Positions 26,203-34,798 of a DNA stretch of 64,000 nucleotides are shown here, piece by piece; the first letter of the stretch is position 1, and the number at the start of each line of letters is the position of its first letter. A program made the position numbers and the translations under genes. Location of the stretch: the NCBI RefSeq assembly GCF_019468565.1, contig NZ_CP080521.1, positions 8,494,001-8,558,000 of the forward strand. Reading direction: 5' to 3'. The stretch comes from Pseudonocardia sp. DSM 110487 (GTDB lineage Bacteria; Actinomycetota; Actinomycetes; Mycobacteriales; Pseudonocardiaceae). The notes beneath the pieces were generated by a model. That model worked only from the letters and a program-made list of their open reading frames with translations. It was not told the DNA's origin and made no database searches.

Positions 26203-27714
26203 ATGCGGTTGCCAGTCGCCGTCGCGCCGTGGGACGCGCCGGGCCAGAGCGCGGCCGCCTGCCGCGTCATCCGGGACGTCGTCCTCGTGATCACGGCTAT
26301 CGCCGTGGTGGCAGTGGTGTGTCCACCGTTGCAGAGCCAACTGCCGCACGCTCGGTTGACGCTGGTCCTCGCATTGTTCGTCGCGGCAGGAGGTGCGTCC
26401 GCAGCCCTGCTGGCCACGCTGGTCGCCCGGCTCACCGCCACCCCTCGCATCGGCTGGCTCAGCCTCGTGCTCGCGTGCTACAGCCTGCTCGCCATCCCCA
26501 CGACGATGATCGGCGCACTCGACGTCGCCCCAGCGCTGGCGGTCGGGGCTGTGCGCCTGCTCGTCCACGGCATCATCGTGGTGTTCCTCATCGTCGCGCT
26601 GATCGGCTCGCCGCCCCCGGTGGGCTGGCGAACCGGCCACACGGTTCTCGGTGGCTGCGCCCTGATTGCGGCCGCAGGCGGGATCGGGCTCACCTTTCCC
26701 ACGGCCGTCCAGGCGGTCATGACGTCGCCGCAGGCACGGATCGCGGGCGCGCTGGTGTGGAGCGGGTTGGCCGCCGCGATCGCCCTGCGCGCCGTGCGAC
26801 GGCGCGCGTGGCCCCTGTGGCAGGTGGGTGCGGGGCTCACGCTGCTGGGGATCACCGACGCCGGGCGGGCCTGCGCGGACATCTGGCTGAGGGCAGACCT
26901 GGATCTGGTGTTCTCCGGCGTCGATCTGCTCGCCGTCGGTGTGGTCCTGTGGGGAACCGTGCACCTGGCAGGTGATGCCCTCGACCGGCTCGCCGACGAG
27001 CAGGCCGCCCACGACGAGGAGCTCCGGCTCGCCGAGATCCGGCTCGCCCGTACCGCCGAGCGCGACCACGAGCTGCGCAACGGGCTCGCCGGCCTGGCCG
27101 GGGCGACGAGCCTCATGCGCGCGGACAGGGCGGATCCGCTGCTGAGGGACGCCGTCGCGTCGGAGCTGTGCCGGCTCGACGAGCTGTTGCGCGGGCACGG
27201 CGACGGCCGGAGCCTGCCGGGCAGCTCGACGTATGCCATCGGTCCGGTCCTGAACGGGCTCGTCGCGCTGCATGCGGCGAACGGGATGGACATCCGGCTC
27301 GACAGCGACCCGGGACTGCGCGCCAACGGGGCGCCGGACGCGCTCGCCCAGGTCATGGCCAACCTCGTCGGCAACGTCGCGCGCCACGCCCCGGGAAGCC
27401 CGGTGCGGTTGACGGCCTTCCGCGACGGTGACGGCATCGTGATCCATGTGCGCGACTTCGGGCCGGGCATCCCGCCCGGTCGCGAGCACGCCGTTTTCGA
27501 GCCCGGCGTGCGCGCCGAGAGGACCGGCGGCACGGGCCTCGGCCTGCACATCTGCCGCAAGCTCGTCGAGGCCTCATGCGGCTCGATCGAGATCGCCCCG
27601 CCGACGCCCGACCGCGTCGGCTGCACGGTGGTCGTCCGGCTGCCGGGCCCGCCTGCATCCGACGAGGCCTCGCAGTCGCCGATTCCGGCGCGCCTGTGGT
27701 GCAACGCTTCATGA
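26203..27714 (+). CDS. Membrane sensor histidine kinase of locus 2
   Basis: A 503-residue kinase. The first ~250 residues form about seven membrane spans (for example VVLVITAIAVVAVVCPPL, TPRIGWLSLVLACYSLLAIP, GALVWSGLAAAIALRAV). A short coiled coil then leads to the H box ERDHELRNGLAGLAG with His289. The ATPase has the N box QVMANLVGNVARHAPG, G1 VRDFGPGIPPG and G2 GGTGLGLHICRKLVEA. ATG 26203 has GAGGAGG 6 bases upstream. It overlaps the response regulator by 4 bases (ATGA). Its position between the two halves of locus 2 suggests it controls surface polymer synthesis. A sensor-only relative lies at 45494-46537. Confidence 0.9.
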   Translation: MRLPVAVAPWDAPGQSAAACRVIRDVVLVITAIAVVAVVCPPLQSQLPHARLTLVLALFVAAGGASAALLATLVARLTATPRIGWLSLVLACYSLLAIPTTMIGALDVAPALAVGAVRLLVHGIIVVFLIVALIGSPPPVGWRTGHTVLGGCALIAAAGGIGLTFPTAVQAVMTSPQARIAGALVWSGLAAAIALRAVRRRAWPLWQVGAGLTLLGITDAGRACADIWLRADLDLVFSGVDLLAVGVVLWGTVHLAGDALDRLADEQAAHDEELRLAEIRLARTAERDHELRNGLAGLAGATSLMRADRADPLLRDAVASELCRLDELLRGHGDGRSLPGSSTYAIGPVLNGLVALHAANGMDIRLDSDPGLRANGAPDALAQVMANLVGNVARHAPGSPVRLTAFRDGDGIVIHVRDFGPGIPPGREHAVFEPGVRAERTGGTGLGLHICRKLVEASCGSIEIAPPTPDRVGCTVVVRLPGPPASDEASQSPIPARLWCNAS

Positions 27715-28430
27715 GCGGCGCCGTCGACGGTGGGCTCGCCGGCACCGGGACGGGCGCCGTCGGCTATCCGGTCCTGATCATCGATGATCACGAGCTCTTC
27801 AGCACCTCGTTGACCATGGCGCTGCGCAGCAAGGGCTTCGACGCCGGTGTTCTCCCGGTCGCCTACGTGCCCGGCTTCCTCGGCGGCAACGCGGGTCCCA
27901 CCGGCCTCGTCGTGCTCGACCTCGATCTCGGCCATGATTCATCGGGTCACCGGGTCGACGGCGCCGACCTCGTGGAGGGCCTGCGGGCGCGGGGCTGGAA
28001 GGTACTGGTAGTGACCGGCAGCCTCGACGATTCGCGGGTCGCTGCCGCGATCGCCGCGGGGGCCATCGGCTCGGTCCCGAAGTCGCGGCCGTTCGAGGCG
28101 CTGCTCCAGACGGTGGCCGCCGCTGCCGAGGGCCAGCCGGTGATGACGAGAACCGAACACCGGGAGTGGCTGGAACGGCATCGGCACCACGTCGCGAAGG
28201 AGCGCGAGGTCGCCCGGCGGCTCGCCCGCCTGAGCCCGCGCGAACGCGAGGTGCTCGCGCTGCTCGCGGAGGGCATGCGCGCTGCCGCGATCGCCGCGCA
28301 CTTCGTGGTGAGCATGCCGACGGTCCGCACGCAAATCAGATCGATCCTCTCCAAGCTGCAGGTCGGCTCGCAGTTGGAGGCCGTCGCGCTGCTCCGTCAG
28401 GAGTCCGCTCCCGGCAGCCGCCACACCTGA
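27711..28430 (+). CDS. LuxR/NarL-family response regulator
   Basis: A 239-residue regulator. Receiver: acidic pair in VLIIDDHELF (Asp25/26), phosphoacceptor Asp70 in LVVLDLDLGHD, and Ser/Thr in VLVVTGSLDD. The canonical receiver Lys is represented by the one in GSVPKSRPF. The C-terminal LuxR helix-turn-helix is LSPREREVLALLAEGMRAAA, then SMPTVRTQIRSILSKLQVGS. ATG 27711 overlaps the kinase stop by 4 bases, so the two proteins are translationally coupled and should form one two-component system. Targets probably include the downstream exopolysaccharide operon (inference). Confidence 0.92.
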   Translation: MSGAVDGGLAGTGTGAVGYPVLIIDDHELFSTSLTMALRSKGFDAGVLPVAYVPGFLGGNAGPTGLVVLDLDLGHDSSGHRVDGADLVEGLRARGWKVLVVTGSLDDSRVAAAIAAGAIGSVPKSRPFEALLQTVAAAAEGQPVMTRTEHREWLERHRHHVAKEREVARRLARLSPREREVLALLAEGMRAAAIAAHFVVSMPTVRTQIRSILSKLQVGSQLEAVALLRQESAPGSRHT

Positions 28431-28492
28431 CTCGTCGAACTGCGCTTCTTCATTCGTCAATTCGAACTACTCGCTGCGTTCGAGCGGGTACC

Positions 28493-28508
28493 GGCCGCTC
28501 CCGCGGCC
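28493..28508 (+). terminator. Possible hairpin after the regulator gene
   Basis: GGCCGC (28493-28498) pairs with GCGGCC (28503-28508) across a 4-base loop, about 60 bases past the regulator stop, and a further GC-rich dyad follows. There is no T-tract, so this is only a weak terminator candidate. Confidence 0.35.
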
Positions 28509-28628
28509 ACCGGCCGCGCCGGCTGTTCCACAATTCTGACGATTCGCTCGACTCCGGTCCCTGCCAGCATCTCCTACGAGCATCGACCTCGATTTCTCGC
28601 GGTCGGCTGATTCGCACCGAGGAGCAAG

Positions 28629-30119
28629 GTGGAGACCACGCCCGTTTCCGCTCGGACCCGCGATCACTCGCGAGCGCGTCCGTTGCACCGGGCCGCCACG
28701 GTGACGCGGGCCCGCGCCCACCGTCGGGCCCATCTCGTGCGGTCGATCGCGCTCGCGATGATCGACACGGCTGCATGGGCGTTCGCGCTCACCTGCGCAC
28801 TCCTGCTGAGGTACGAGTTCCAGCTCGGCGAGATCGATCCGGGCGGCCTGCTCCGGATCGGCGGCATCGCCGTGGTCGCCCAGCTGCTGTGCGGCGGCAT
28901 CATCCAGTTCTACCGGCCGTTCCCGATCGGCAGTTTCGACGACGTCGCCGACGTGGCCCGATCGATGCTCGTGGTGGGTGTTCTGCTCTTCGTCACGAAC
29001 GTCGTCGTGTCGCCGTTGATCGTGCCTCGGACCGTCCCGTTGATCGCGCTTCCCATTGCCATCATGGCGACGGTCGGACTCCGCGGCACCATCCGTTCCG
29101 CACGAGTGCGGGCGCTCCGCCGATACCATCAGGGCAGCCGCCGGGCAATCCTTCTCGGAGCGGGCGCGGACGGCCCCCATCTCGTCCGCTCCATGCTCGA
29201 GCACCCCGACCGGAACCTCCTTCCCGTCGCACTGCTCGACGACGACACGAGCCTTCTGCAACAACGTTTCGACGGCGTTCCCGTCCACGGCACCAAGGCC
29301 GACATCGAAACCGCGGCGGCCCGTTTCAGGGCCGACATGCTGCTCATCGTCGGCCCGTTGCCGGCGCGGGTCGACCGGTCGGTCGTCGACGCCGCGACCC
29401 GCGCCGACCTGCAGATCGTGCACGTTCCCCCGCTCACCGAGATATTCCCATCCGCCGGGACGCGGGACGGCACCTCCGTCAACGGTCTGCACCCACACCG
29501 GGTCCGGCAACGCGGGAAGCGCACGCTGGACGTCCTCCTCTGCATTCTCGCCCTGCCCATCGTGCTCCCGGTCTGCCTCCTCATCGCGATCGTGCTGGCG
29601 GTGGGTCAAGGCGAGGTGCTGTACTGCGCCCAACGCATCGGGCGCGACGGCCGCCAGTTCACGATGCTGAAGTTCGCGACGATGCGGCCGGGCGATTCCG
29701 GACCTCGGGTGACCCGGGAGCGCGACCCCCGGATCACCCCCATCGGCAGGTGGCTGCGCGCGACCAAACTCAACGAGCTGCCCCAGGTGTTCAACGTCGT
29801 CAAGGGCGACATGAGCATCGTGGGCCCACGCCCAGAGGATCCGCGCTATGCGGCGTCCTTCACCCCGGAGCAGACCGAGGTGCTCCGGGTGCGCCCCGGC
29901 CTCACCGGCCTCGCCTATCTCGAGTTCGGCGACGAGCAAGCGTACATCGAGAGCGTGGATCCGGCCGACATCGAGGCATATTACGTCCGCGAGCTGCTTC
30001 CGGAGAAACTCCGAATCGAGCTCCGGTATCTCGAGACGTGGTCCGTCGCGCGTGATCTCGCGATCATCGCCCGGACGGCCACACGTCTCTTCAGTATTTC
30101 AGGAGGACCACATGGGTGA
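28629..30119 (+). CDS. Polyprenyl glycosylphosphotransferase, locus 2 initiating enzyme
   Basis: A 496-residue second initiating enzyme. N-terminal spans (SIALAMIDTAAWAFALTCAL, IGGIAVVAQLLCGGIIQFY) precede a CapD-like Rossmann domain (RRAILLGAGADGPHLVRSML). A further span near residue 300 leads to the catalytic sugar transferase: CAQRIGRDGRQFTMLKFATM, LNELPQVFNVVKGDMSIVG, PRPEDPRYA and RPGLTGLAYLEFGDE. The motif residues needed for phosphosugar transfer to undecaprenyl phosphate are present. GTG 28629 is preceded by GAGGAG. It overlaps the nucleotidyltransferase gene by 8 bases. It is distinct from the locus 1 enzyme, so two polymers are probably started independently. Confidence 0.92.
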   Translation: METTPVSARTRDHSRARPLHRAATVTRARAHRRAHLVRSIALAMIDTAAWAFALTCALLLRYEFQLGEIDPGGLLRIGGIAVVAQLLCGGIIQFYRPFPIGSFDDVADVARSMLVVGVLLFVTNVVVSPLIVPRTVPLIALPIAIMATVGLRGTIRSARVRALRRYHQGSRRAILLGAGADGPHLVRSMLEHPDRNLLPVALLDDDTSLLQQRFDGVPVHGTKADIETAAARFRADMLLIVGPLPARVDRSVVDAATRADLQIVHVPPLTEIFPSAGTRDGTSVNGLHPHRVRQRGKRTLDVLLCILALPIVLPVCLLIAIVLAVGQGEVLYCAQRIGRDGRQFTMLKFATMRPGDSGPRVTRERDPRITPIGRWLRATKLNELPQVFNVVKGDMSIVGPRPEDPRYAASFTPEQTEVLRVRPGLTGLAYLEFGDEQAYIESVDPADIEAYYVRELLPEKLRIELRYLETWSVARDLAIIARTATRLFSISGGPHG

Positions 30120-30822
30120 CGTCATGGCAGTGATCCAGGCAGGCGGGCTCGGCACGCGGCTCGCTCCGTACTCGACGGTTCTCCCCAAAGCTCTCATGCC
30201 CCTCGGGGAGGGCACGGTCGTCGACAACATGATTTCGCAGTTCGGCGACGCGGGCGTCAAGCGCGTCTTCATCACGGTCAGCAAGTTCGGTCCGCTCATC
30301 CGGTCCTACTGCGGCGACGGAAGCCGCTGGGGCGTCGACATCGAGTACGTCGTCGAGAACGAGCCGCTCGGCACCATCGGCCCGCTCAACGCCCTGCGGG
30401 ACCGGCTGAAGGACCCCTTCTTCGTCGCCAACTCCGACGTCTACACCGACATCCGGCTAGGCGATGTCATCGACTACCACGCGATCCGGCCCGCGCCGCT
30501 GACCGTCGTCGCGAAGCGGCAGACGATCGACATCTCATACGGGGTGCTCGAGCAGGAGTCGGGGCGGGCGAAGGGCTTCCACGAGAAGCCCTCGCAGCAG
30601 TACCTGGTGAGCACGGGGATCTACCTCATGGAGCCTGCCATCTTCGAGCACATCCCTGCAGACGGCGCCTTCGGGTTCGACCAGCTGATGCTGGCGATGC
30701 TGGCGGACGGCACCCCGGTGAACGTCTACGAGCACGCCGGTTCGTGGATCGACATCGGACGGATCGACGATCTCCGTCGCGCGCAGGAGCACGCGGCCGC
30801 CCCCCTGATGAGCCAGACGTGA
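30112..30822 (+). CDS. Sugar-phosphate nucleotidyltransferase
   Basis: A 236-residue NTP_transferase-fold protein. The signature loop is AGGLGTRLAPYSTVLPKALM (GxGTRLxPxTxxxPK) at about residues 10-30. Later are FVANSDVYTDIRLGDVIDYH (metal-binding NSD), FHEKPSQQYLVSTGIYLM and SWIDIGRIDDLRRAQ. It should make NDP-sugar from NTP and sugar-1-phosphate. Its short length, without the C-terminal hexapeptide or extra domain, resembles RmlA/HddC-like enzymes. ATG 30112 has a perfect AGGAGG 5 bases upstream. Base and sugar specificity are unknown. Confidence 0.9.
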   Translation: MGDVMAVIQAGGLGTRLAPYSTVLPKALMPLGEGTVVDNMISQFGDAGVKRVFITVSKFGPLIRSYCGDGSRWGVDIEYVVENEPLGTIGPLNALRDRLKDPFFVANSDVYTDIRLGDVIDYHAIRPAPLTVVAKRQTIDISYGVLEQESGRAKGFHEKPSQQYLVSTGIYLMEPAIFEHIPADGAFGFDQLMLAMLADGTPVNVYEHAGSWIDIGRIDDLRRAQEHAAAPLMSQT

Positions 30823-30859
30823 GCACGGCCGATCGGCGCGGCCCGGGAGGTGCACGCTG

Positions 30860-31804
30860 GTGATCAAGGTCTATTCGACGTGCCCGCGACCGCCGGACAT
30901 GTCGGCGCGGGACTACGTGGCCGCCATCAAGAACGTGGCGGCCTGGAGCGAACGGGCCGGTCTCTGCGGAATGCTCGTCCACGCCGACGACGCGCAGGTG
31001 GATCCCTGGCTGCTGGCCCAGGTCGTGATCGAGAGCAGTGAGCGGCTGCGCCCGCTCGTCGCCGTGCGGCCGGAGCACCTGCATCCGTACACGATGGCGA
31101 AAACGGTCTCCTCGCTCGCCTTCCTGCACGGCAGGCCGGTGCACCTCAACATGCTGGCAGCCGGGATCCGCGGCGAGCCGCTCGGTGCCGGCGGGGGCAC
31201 GTCGCACGACAAGCGGTACGCGCAGACCGTGGAGTACGTGAACCTCGCCATGGGCCTCATGCGCGGCGAGTGCGTCACCCTCGCGGGCGAGTACTACGCG
31301 GTGACCAACCTCCGGCTGACACCCGCGATACCGGACGGCCTGCTGCCGGAGATCATCATCTCGGGAAGCTCCCCTGCGGCGATGGCGGCGGCACGGGCCA
31401 TCGGGGCCACGGCGGTGAAGCACCCGGCCCCACCCGGCGCGGAGCAGACGTGGCTGGACGCCGCGGACCGCCGGTTCGGGGTGCGGATCGGGATCGTGGC
31501 GCGCGCTGACTCGGACGAGGCATGGCGGATCGCGCACGAGCGCTTCCCGGGGCACCGGCGCGAGTGGATCGGCAGACGGGTCACCATGACCGGCAAGGCC
31601 GACGGGTACTGGCTCGACCCGTTCCACGACAACCAGGCGCCCTGCCCGTACCTCGTGGGCACCTACGAGGCCGTGGCGCAGATGATCGCCCACTACGTCG
31701 TGCTCGGATCCCGGACCTTCATCCTGGACGTTCCGCCGTCCGAGAACGAGCTCGCCCACGTCAACCTCGTGTTCGACGCAGCTCAGGAACTGGCGGTCGC
31801 ATGA
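30860..31804 (+). CDS. Luciferase-like (LLM) flavin-dependent monooxygenase, paralog 2
   Basis: A 314-residue paralog of the enzyme at 24936-25898. It shares the opening KVYSTCPRPPDMSARDYVAA, SERAGLCGMLVHADDAQVDP, HLNMLAAGIRGEPLG and the flavin-phosphate segment IIISGSSPAAMAAARAIGAT. It ends with the same signature VPPSENELAH. GTG 30860 has GGGAGG 9 bases upstream. Its stop overlaps the adenylation enzyme by 4 bases, so its substrate may be carried on the downstream carrier protein. LLM enzymes of this general sort act on carrier-bound acyl or aminoacyl groups in some peptide pathways; whether this one does is inference. Confidence 0.88.
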   Translation: MIKVYSTCPRPPDMSARDYVAAIKNVAAWSERAGLCGMLVHADDAQVDPWLLAQVVIESSERLRPLVAVRPEHLHPYTMAKTVSSLAFLHGRPVHLNMLAAGIRGEPLGAGGGTSHDKRYAQTVEYVNLAMGLMRGECVTLAGEYYAVTNLRLTPAIPDGLLPEIIISGSSPAAMAAARAIGATAVKHPAPPGAEQTWLDAADRRFGVRIGIVARADSDEAWRIAHERFPGHRREWIGRRVTMTGKADGYWLDPFHDNQAPCPYLVGTYEAVAQMIAHYVVLGSRTFILDVPPSENELAHVNLVFDAAQELAVA

Positions 31805-33420
31805 TGCACCAACTGCAGGACTACCTGACCCGCGCCGCCGACCGGTGGCCCGACGCAGGTGCGCTCGTCATGGGCGACGAGCGCTGGACCTACGGTGAGC
31901 TCGAGACCTTCACCAACCGCTTCGCCCGGATGCTGCGCGCCGAGGGCTGCCGGGACGGCTCCCGCGTCTGCGTACTGGCATCGAAGTCGCCCGCGACCGT
32001 CGCCAGCCTCGTCGCGGTCCTGAAGGCGGGCGGCGTCTACGTGCCGATCGACAGCGCCAGCCCGACGGAGCGGGTCGCGCGCATCCTCTCGGCATCGGAG
32101 CCGGACGTGGTACTGGTCGACTCGTCGAGCGTCGACGTGGCCGACGGCCTCGTCGAGGCGGGGGCGGTCGACGCCGGTGCGACCCCGATCGGCGGGGTCG
32201 CGGGTCAGGTGGTCGGGCGTGCCTTCACGACGACGTTCGACGCCGCACAGGCCGGCACCCTCTCCGGGGAGCCCCTCGGCGGGCGCCACGGCTCGGACGC
32301 GCTCGCGCACCTGCTGTTCACGTCGGGTTCCACGGGCATCCCCAAGGGCGTGATGATCACCCATGCGAACGCGATCGCGTTCGTCGAGTGGGCGGTGCGG
32401 TATTTCGGCATCCGTCCGACGGACCGGGTCTCGGGGCACCCGCCCCTGCACTTCGACCTGTCGACCTTCGACATCTACGGCACGCTGGCCGCCGGTGCCG
32501 AACTGCACCTCGTGCCGAGCACCATGAACCCGAGCCCGCGGGCGATCGCGGATCTGATCCGCGGCAGCGAGCTGACCCAGTGGTTCTCGGTGCCTTCCGT
32601 GCTGACCTACCTGATCAAGTTCAACGCGATCGAGCAGGACGACTTCCCAGCACTCGAGCGCCTGCTCTGGTGCGGGGAAGTCCTTCCGACCCCGGTGCTG
32701 GCGCAGTGCATGCGGCTGCTGCCGCACGTCCGGTTCACGAACCTCTACGGCCCCACCGAGGCGACCATCGCGAGCAGCTACTTCACGGTGCCCGGCGTGC
32801 CACGTGACGAGACCGTTCCCATTCCCATCGGGGTGCCGTGCGGCGGCGAGGACCTGCACATCCTGGACGACTCGCTCCAGCCGGTGGAACCGGACGAGAT
32901 CGGGCACCTGTACATCTCCGGTGCCGGCCTCTCGCCCGGGTACTGGCGCGACCCCGAGAAGACCGCGGCGGCCTTCCTGACCCCGGCCGATCCGCTCGCG
33001 AGGCCCGACCGCATCTACCGCACCGGTGATCTCGCCCGCCGGGACCGCGACGGCGTCGTCCACTTCCTCGGCCGGGTCGACTCGCAGATCAAGAGCCGCG
33101 GCTACCGCATCGAGCTCGGCGAGATCGAGGCCGCGGTGAACGCGACGTCCGAGGTGCGGGAGTGCGCCGTCGTCGGTGTCGACGTCGGCGGCTTCGAGGG
33201 AACGACGATCTGTTGCGCCTACTCGGTGCGGGAGGGATGCGAGCTGCCGCCGATGGCGCTGCGGTCCGCGATCAGCCGGCTGGTCCCCGCCTACATGCTC
33301 CCGAGCCGCTGGCGCGTTCTCGACAACCTGCCCAAGAACGTGAACGGCAAGATCGACCGGAGCCTGCTGAGAGAGCAGTTCCGGCACGAACTCACATCCA
33401 CCGCCCGAGCGGAGGCATGA
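31801..33420 (+). CDS. Stand-alone amino-acid adenylation enzyme (ANL superfamily)
   Basis: A 539-residue ANL-superfamily enzyme with NRPS-type core motifs: A2 LKAGGVYVPID, A3 LLFTSGSTGIPKGVMITHAN, A4 HFDLSTFDIYG, A5 NLYGPTEATI, A7 YRTGDLARRDRDGVVHFLGR, A8 SQIKSRGYRIELGEIE and A10 LPKNVNGKIDR. Asp219 in A4 corresponds to the Asp that binds the alpha-amino group, and the A10 Lys is intact, pointing to an amino acid. By hand the pocket reads roughly D-L-F-V-L-C-L-I-A-K, uncertain. It should form aminoacyl-AMP and load the adjacent carrier protein. No condensation or thioesterase domain is present. ATG 31801 overlaps the previous stop by 4 bases. Confidence 0.92.
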   Translation: MMHQLQDYLTRAADRWPDAGALVMGDERWTYGELETFTNRFARMLRAEGCRDGSRVCVLASKSPATVASLVAVLKAGGVYVPIDSASPTERVARILSASEPDVVLVDSSSVDVADGLVEAGAVDAGATPIGGVAGQVVGRAFTTTFDAAQAGTLSGEPLGGRHGSDALAHLLFTSGSTGIPKGVMITHANAIAFVEWAVRYFGIRPTDRVSGHPPLHFDLSTFDIYGTLAAGAELHLVPSTMNPSPRAIADLIRGSELTQWFSVPSVLTYLIKFNAIEQDDFPALERLLWCGEVLPTPVLAQCMRLLPHVRFTNLYGPTEATIASSYFTVPGVPRDETVPIPIGVPCGGEDLHILDDSLQPVEPDEIGHLYISGAGLSPGYWRDPEKTAAAFLTPADPLARPDRIYRTGDLARRDRDGVVHFLGRVDSQIKSRGYRIELGEIEAAVNATSEVRECAVVGVDVGGFEGTTICCAYSVREGCELPPMALRSAISRLVPAYMLPSRWRVLDNLPKNVNGKIDRSLLREQFRHELTSTARAEA

Positions 33421-33686
33421 TGCTCGACGCGTCCGACGCCCACATCGGCCAGATCATGGGCCTGATCCGCACCAGCCTGAACATCGAGCTCGACGACCCG
33501 GACCTCGACCTGTTCGACACGGGGCTGGCCGACTCGCTCGCCGTCGTCATGCTGATCGCCGCGGTCGAGGAATGGCTCGCGTGGGTCCTGCCGCTCGAGG
33601 ACTTCGACCTGGACAACTTCCGCACCGCGCGGCGACTCGCCGAGTACCTCGAGTCGACCGGGGCGCTGCTGCGGGGGGCGACGTGA
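33417..33686 (+). CDS. Acyl/peptidyl carrier protein
   Basis: An 89-residue four-helix carrier protein. The phosphopantetheine site is DTGLADSLAVVMLIAAVEE with Ser40, and a helix-3 element FDLDNFRTARRLAEYL follows. It is acidic at the N-terminal half (ELDDPDLDLFD), as usual. It should carry the group activated by the preceding adenylation enzyme as a thioester. Two ATG codons are adjacent (33417 and 33420); GGAGG at 33411-33415 favours the second, and the overlap with the upstream stop is present in both cases. Its GTGA overlap with the GNAT gene makes a carrier-to-acceptor transfer unit likely. Confidence 0.9.
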   Translation: MMLDASDAHIGQIMGLIRTSLNIELDDPDLDLFDTGLADSLAVVMLIAAVEEWLAWVLPLEDFDLDNFRTARRLAEYLESTGALLRGAT

Positions 33687-34798
33687 CGACGATCCGGGCG
33701 CTGACCGCCGCGGACCTCCCGGCCGTGTGCTCGCTCTTCGAGCAGGTCGCTCGGTCCGGTGGGCCGGAACCCCCCGATGCGCTCGTCAAGTACTTCGAGC
33801 TGACCTTCATGGCCAACCCGTGGGCCGACGACGACATGCCGTCGCTGGTGCAGGAGGACCGGGACGGGAACCTGGTCGGGTTCATCGGCTCCCAGGTCCG
33901 GCGGATCCGCGTCGACGGGAGGGCCGCACGCGTGGTGTTCAGCGGCCCGCTGGTCGCCGCGCCCGGTTCCCCCGGAACCGGCGCTTTGCTCACCCGCCGC
34001 CTGCTCGCCGGTCCCCAGGAGGTGACGCTCTCCGACGGCGCCACCGACTACATGCGCAGGATCTGGGAGGGGCTCGGCGGGTACACCGCCGTCGCGCCGT
34101 CGGTGACCTGGGCGAAGATCTTCCGGCCTGCGGGGTTCGCGAGGTACGTGGCCGAACGCGGCGGGCGCAGCGGCCTCGGCCGGACGCTGCGCGTCCTCGG
34201 GCCCGGCCTCGACACCGTGGGCCGGGGGCTCATGCGGCGAATACCGCGAATGATCCCGCGGCGGCCCGACGTGACCGTCGAGCCCCTCACCGCCGACGGC
34301 CTTGCCGCGCAGCTGCGCTCGGCCGGTCGGAGGCTGAGGCTCTACCCGGACTACGACGAGGCCTACCTGGAGTGGCTGTTCGACATCCTGCACGTCGTCC
34401 GAGGGACTCCCTACCGCCACCTGGTGCTCGACCGTGCCGGTACACCGCTCGGCTGGTACGTGTACTACCTCGCCGACTCCGGCCTCGCCCACGTCCTGCA
34501 GGTCGCGGCGACCAGGTCGGGGCGAGTGGCGGACGTGCTCGACCACATGCTGTGGCACGCCGACGCGCAGGGCGCACGCGCCGCTCTCGGCAGGCTGGAG
34601 TCCGCCACGTTCGGGGAGCTCGCCCCGCGCCGCTGCCTCCTCGTCCAGACCGGGCTGTACTCCCTCATCCACACCGAGAACTCCGCGATCGCCGGCCTGC
34701 TCGCAAGCCCGAGGGCCATGATGTCGACGCTCGACAGCGGCGTGTGGATGGGCCACAACACCCTCTTCTCCGACCAGCGCAGACACCCGAGCCCATGA
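33683..34798 (+). CDS. GNAT-fold acyl/aminoacyltransferase-like protein
   Basis: A 371-residue protein. The N-terminal ~130 residues are GNAT-like: IRALTAADLPAVCSLFEQVA, DGNLVGFIGSQVRRIRVDGR, AARVVFSGPLVAAPG, then LSDGATDYMRRIWEGLGGY. The second half holds another GNAT-like strand set (YRHLVLDRAGTPLGWYVYYL). The double arrangement recalls FemAB-like or GNAT acyltransferases that use carrier- or CoA-bound donors. GTG 33683 overlaps the carrier stop; the formyltransferase start overlaps its own stop. The simplest model is transfer of the carrier-bound group to an amino sugar. That is inferred from position; the fold is clear, the substrate is not. Confidence 0.78.
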   Translation: MTTIRALTAADLPAVCSLFEQVARSGGPEPPDALVKYFELTFMANPWADDDMPSLVQEDRDGNLVGFIGSQVRRIRVDGRAARVVFSGPLVAAPGSPGTGALLTRRLLAGPQEVTLSDGATDYMRRIWEGLGGYTAVAPSVTWAKIFRPAGFARYVAERGGRSGLGRTLRVLGPGLDTVGRGLMRRIPRMIPRRPDVTVEPLTADGLAAQLRSAGRRLRLYPDYDEAYLEWLFDILHVVRGTPYRHLVLDRAGTPLGWYVYYLADSGLAHVLQVAATRSGRVADVLDHMLWHADAQGARAALGRLESATFGELAPRRCLLVQTGLYSLIHTENSAIAGLLASPRAMMSTLDSGVWMGHNTLFSDQRRHPSP

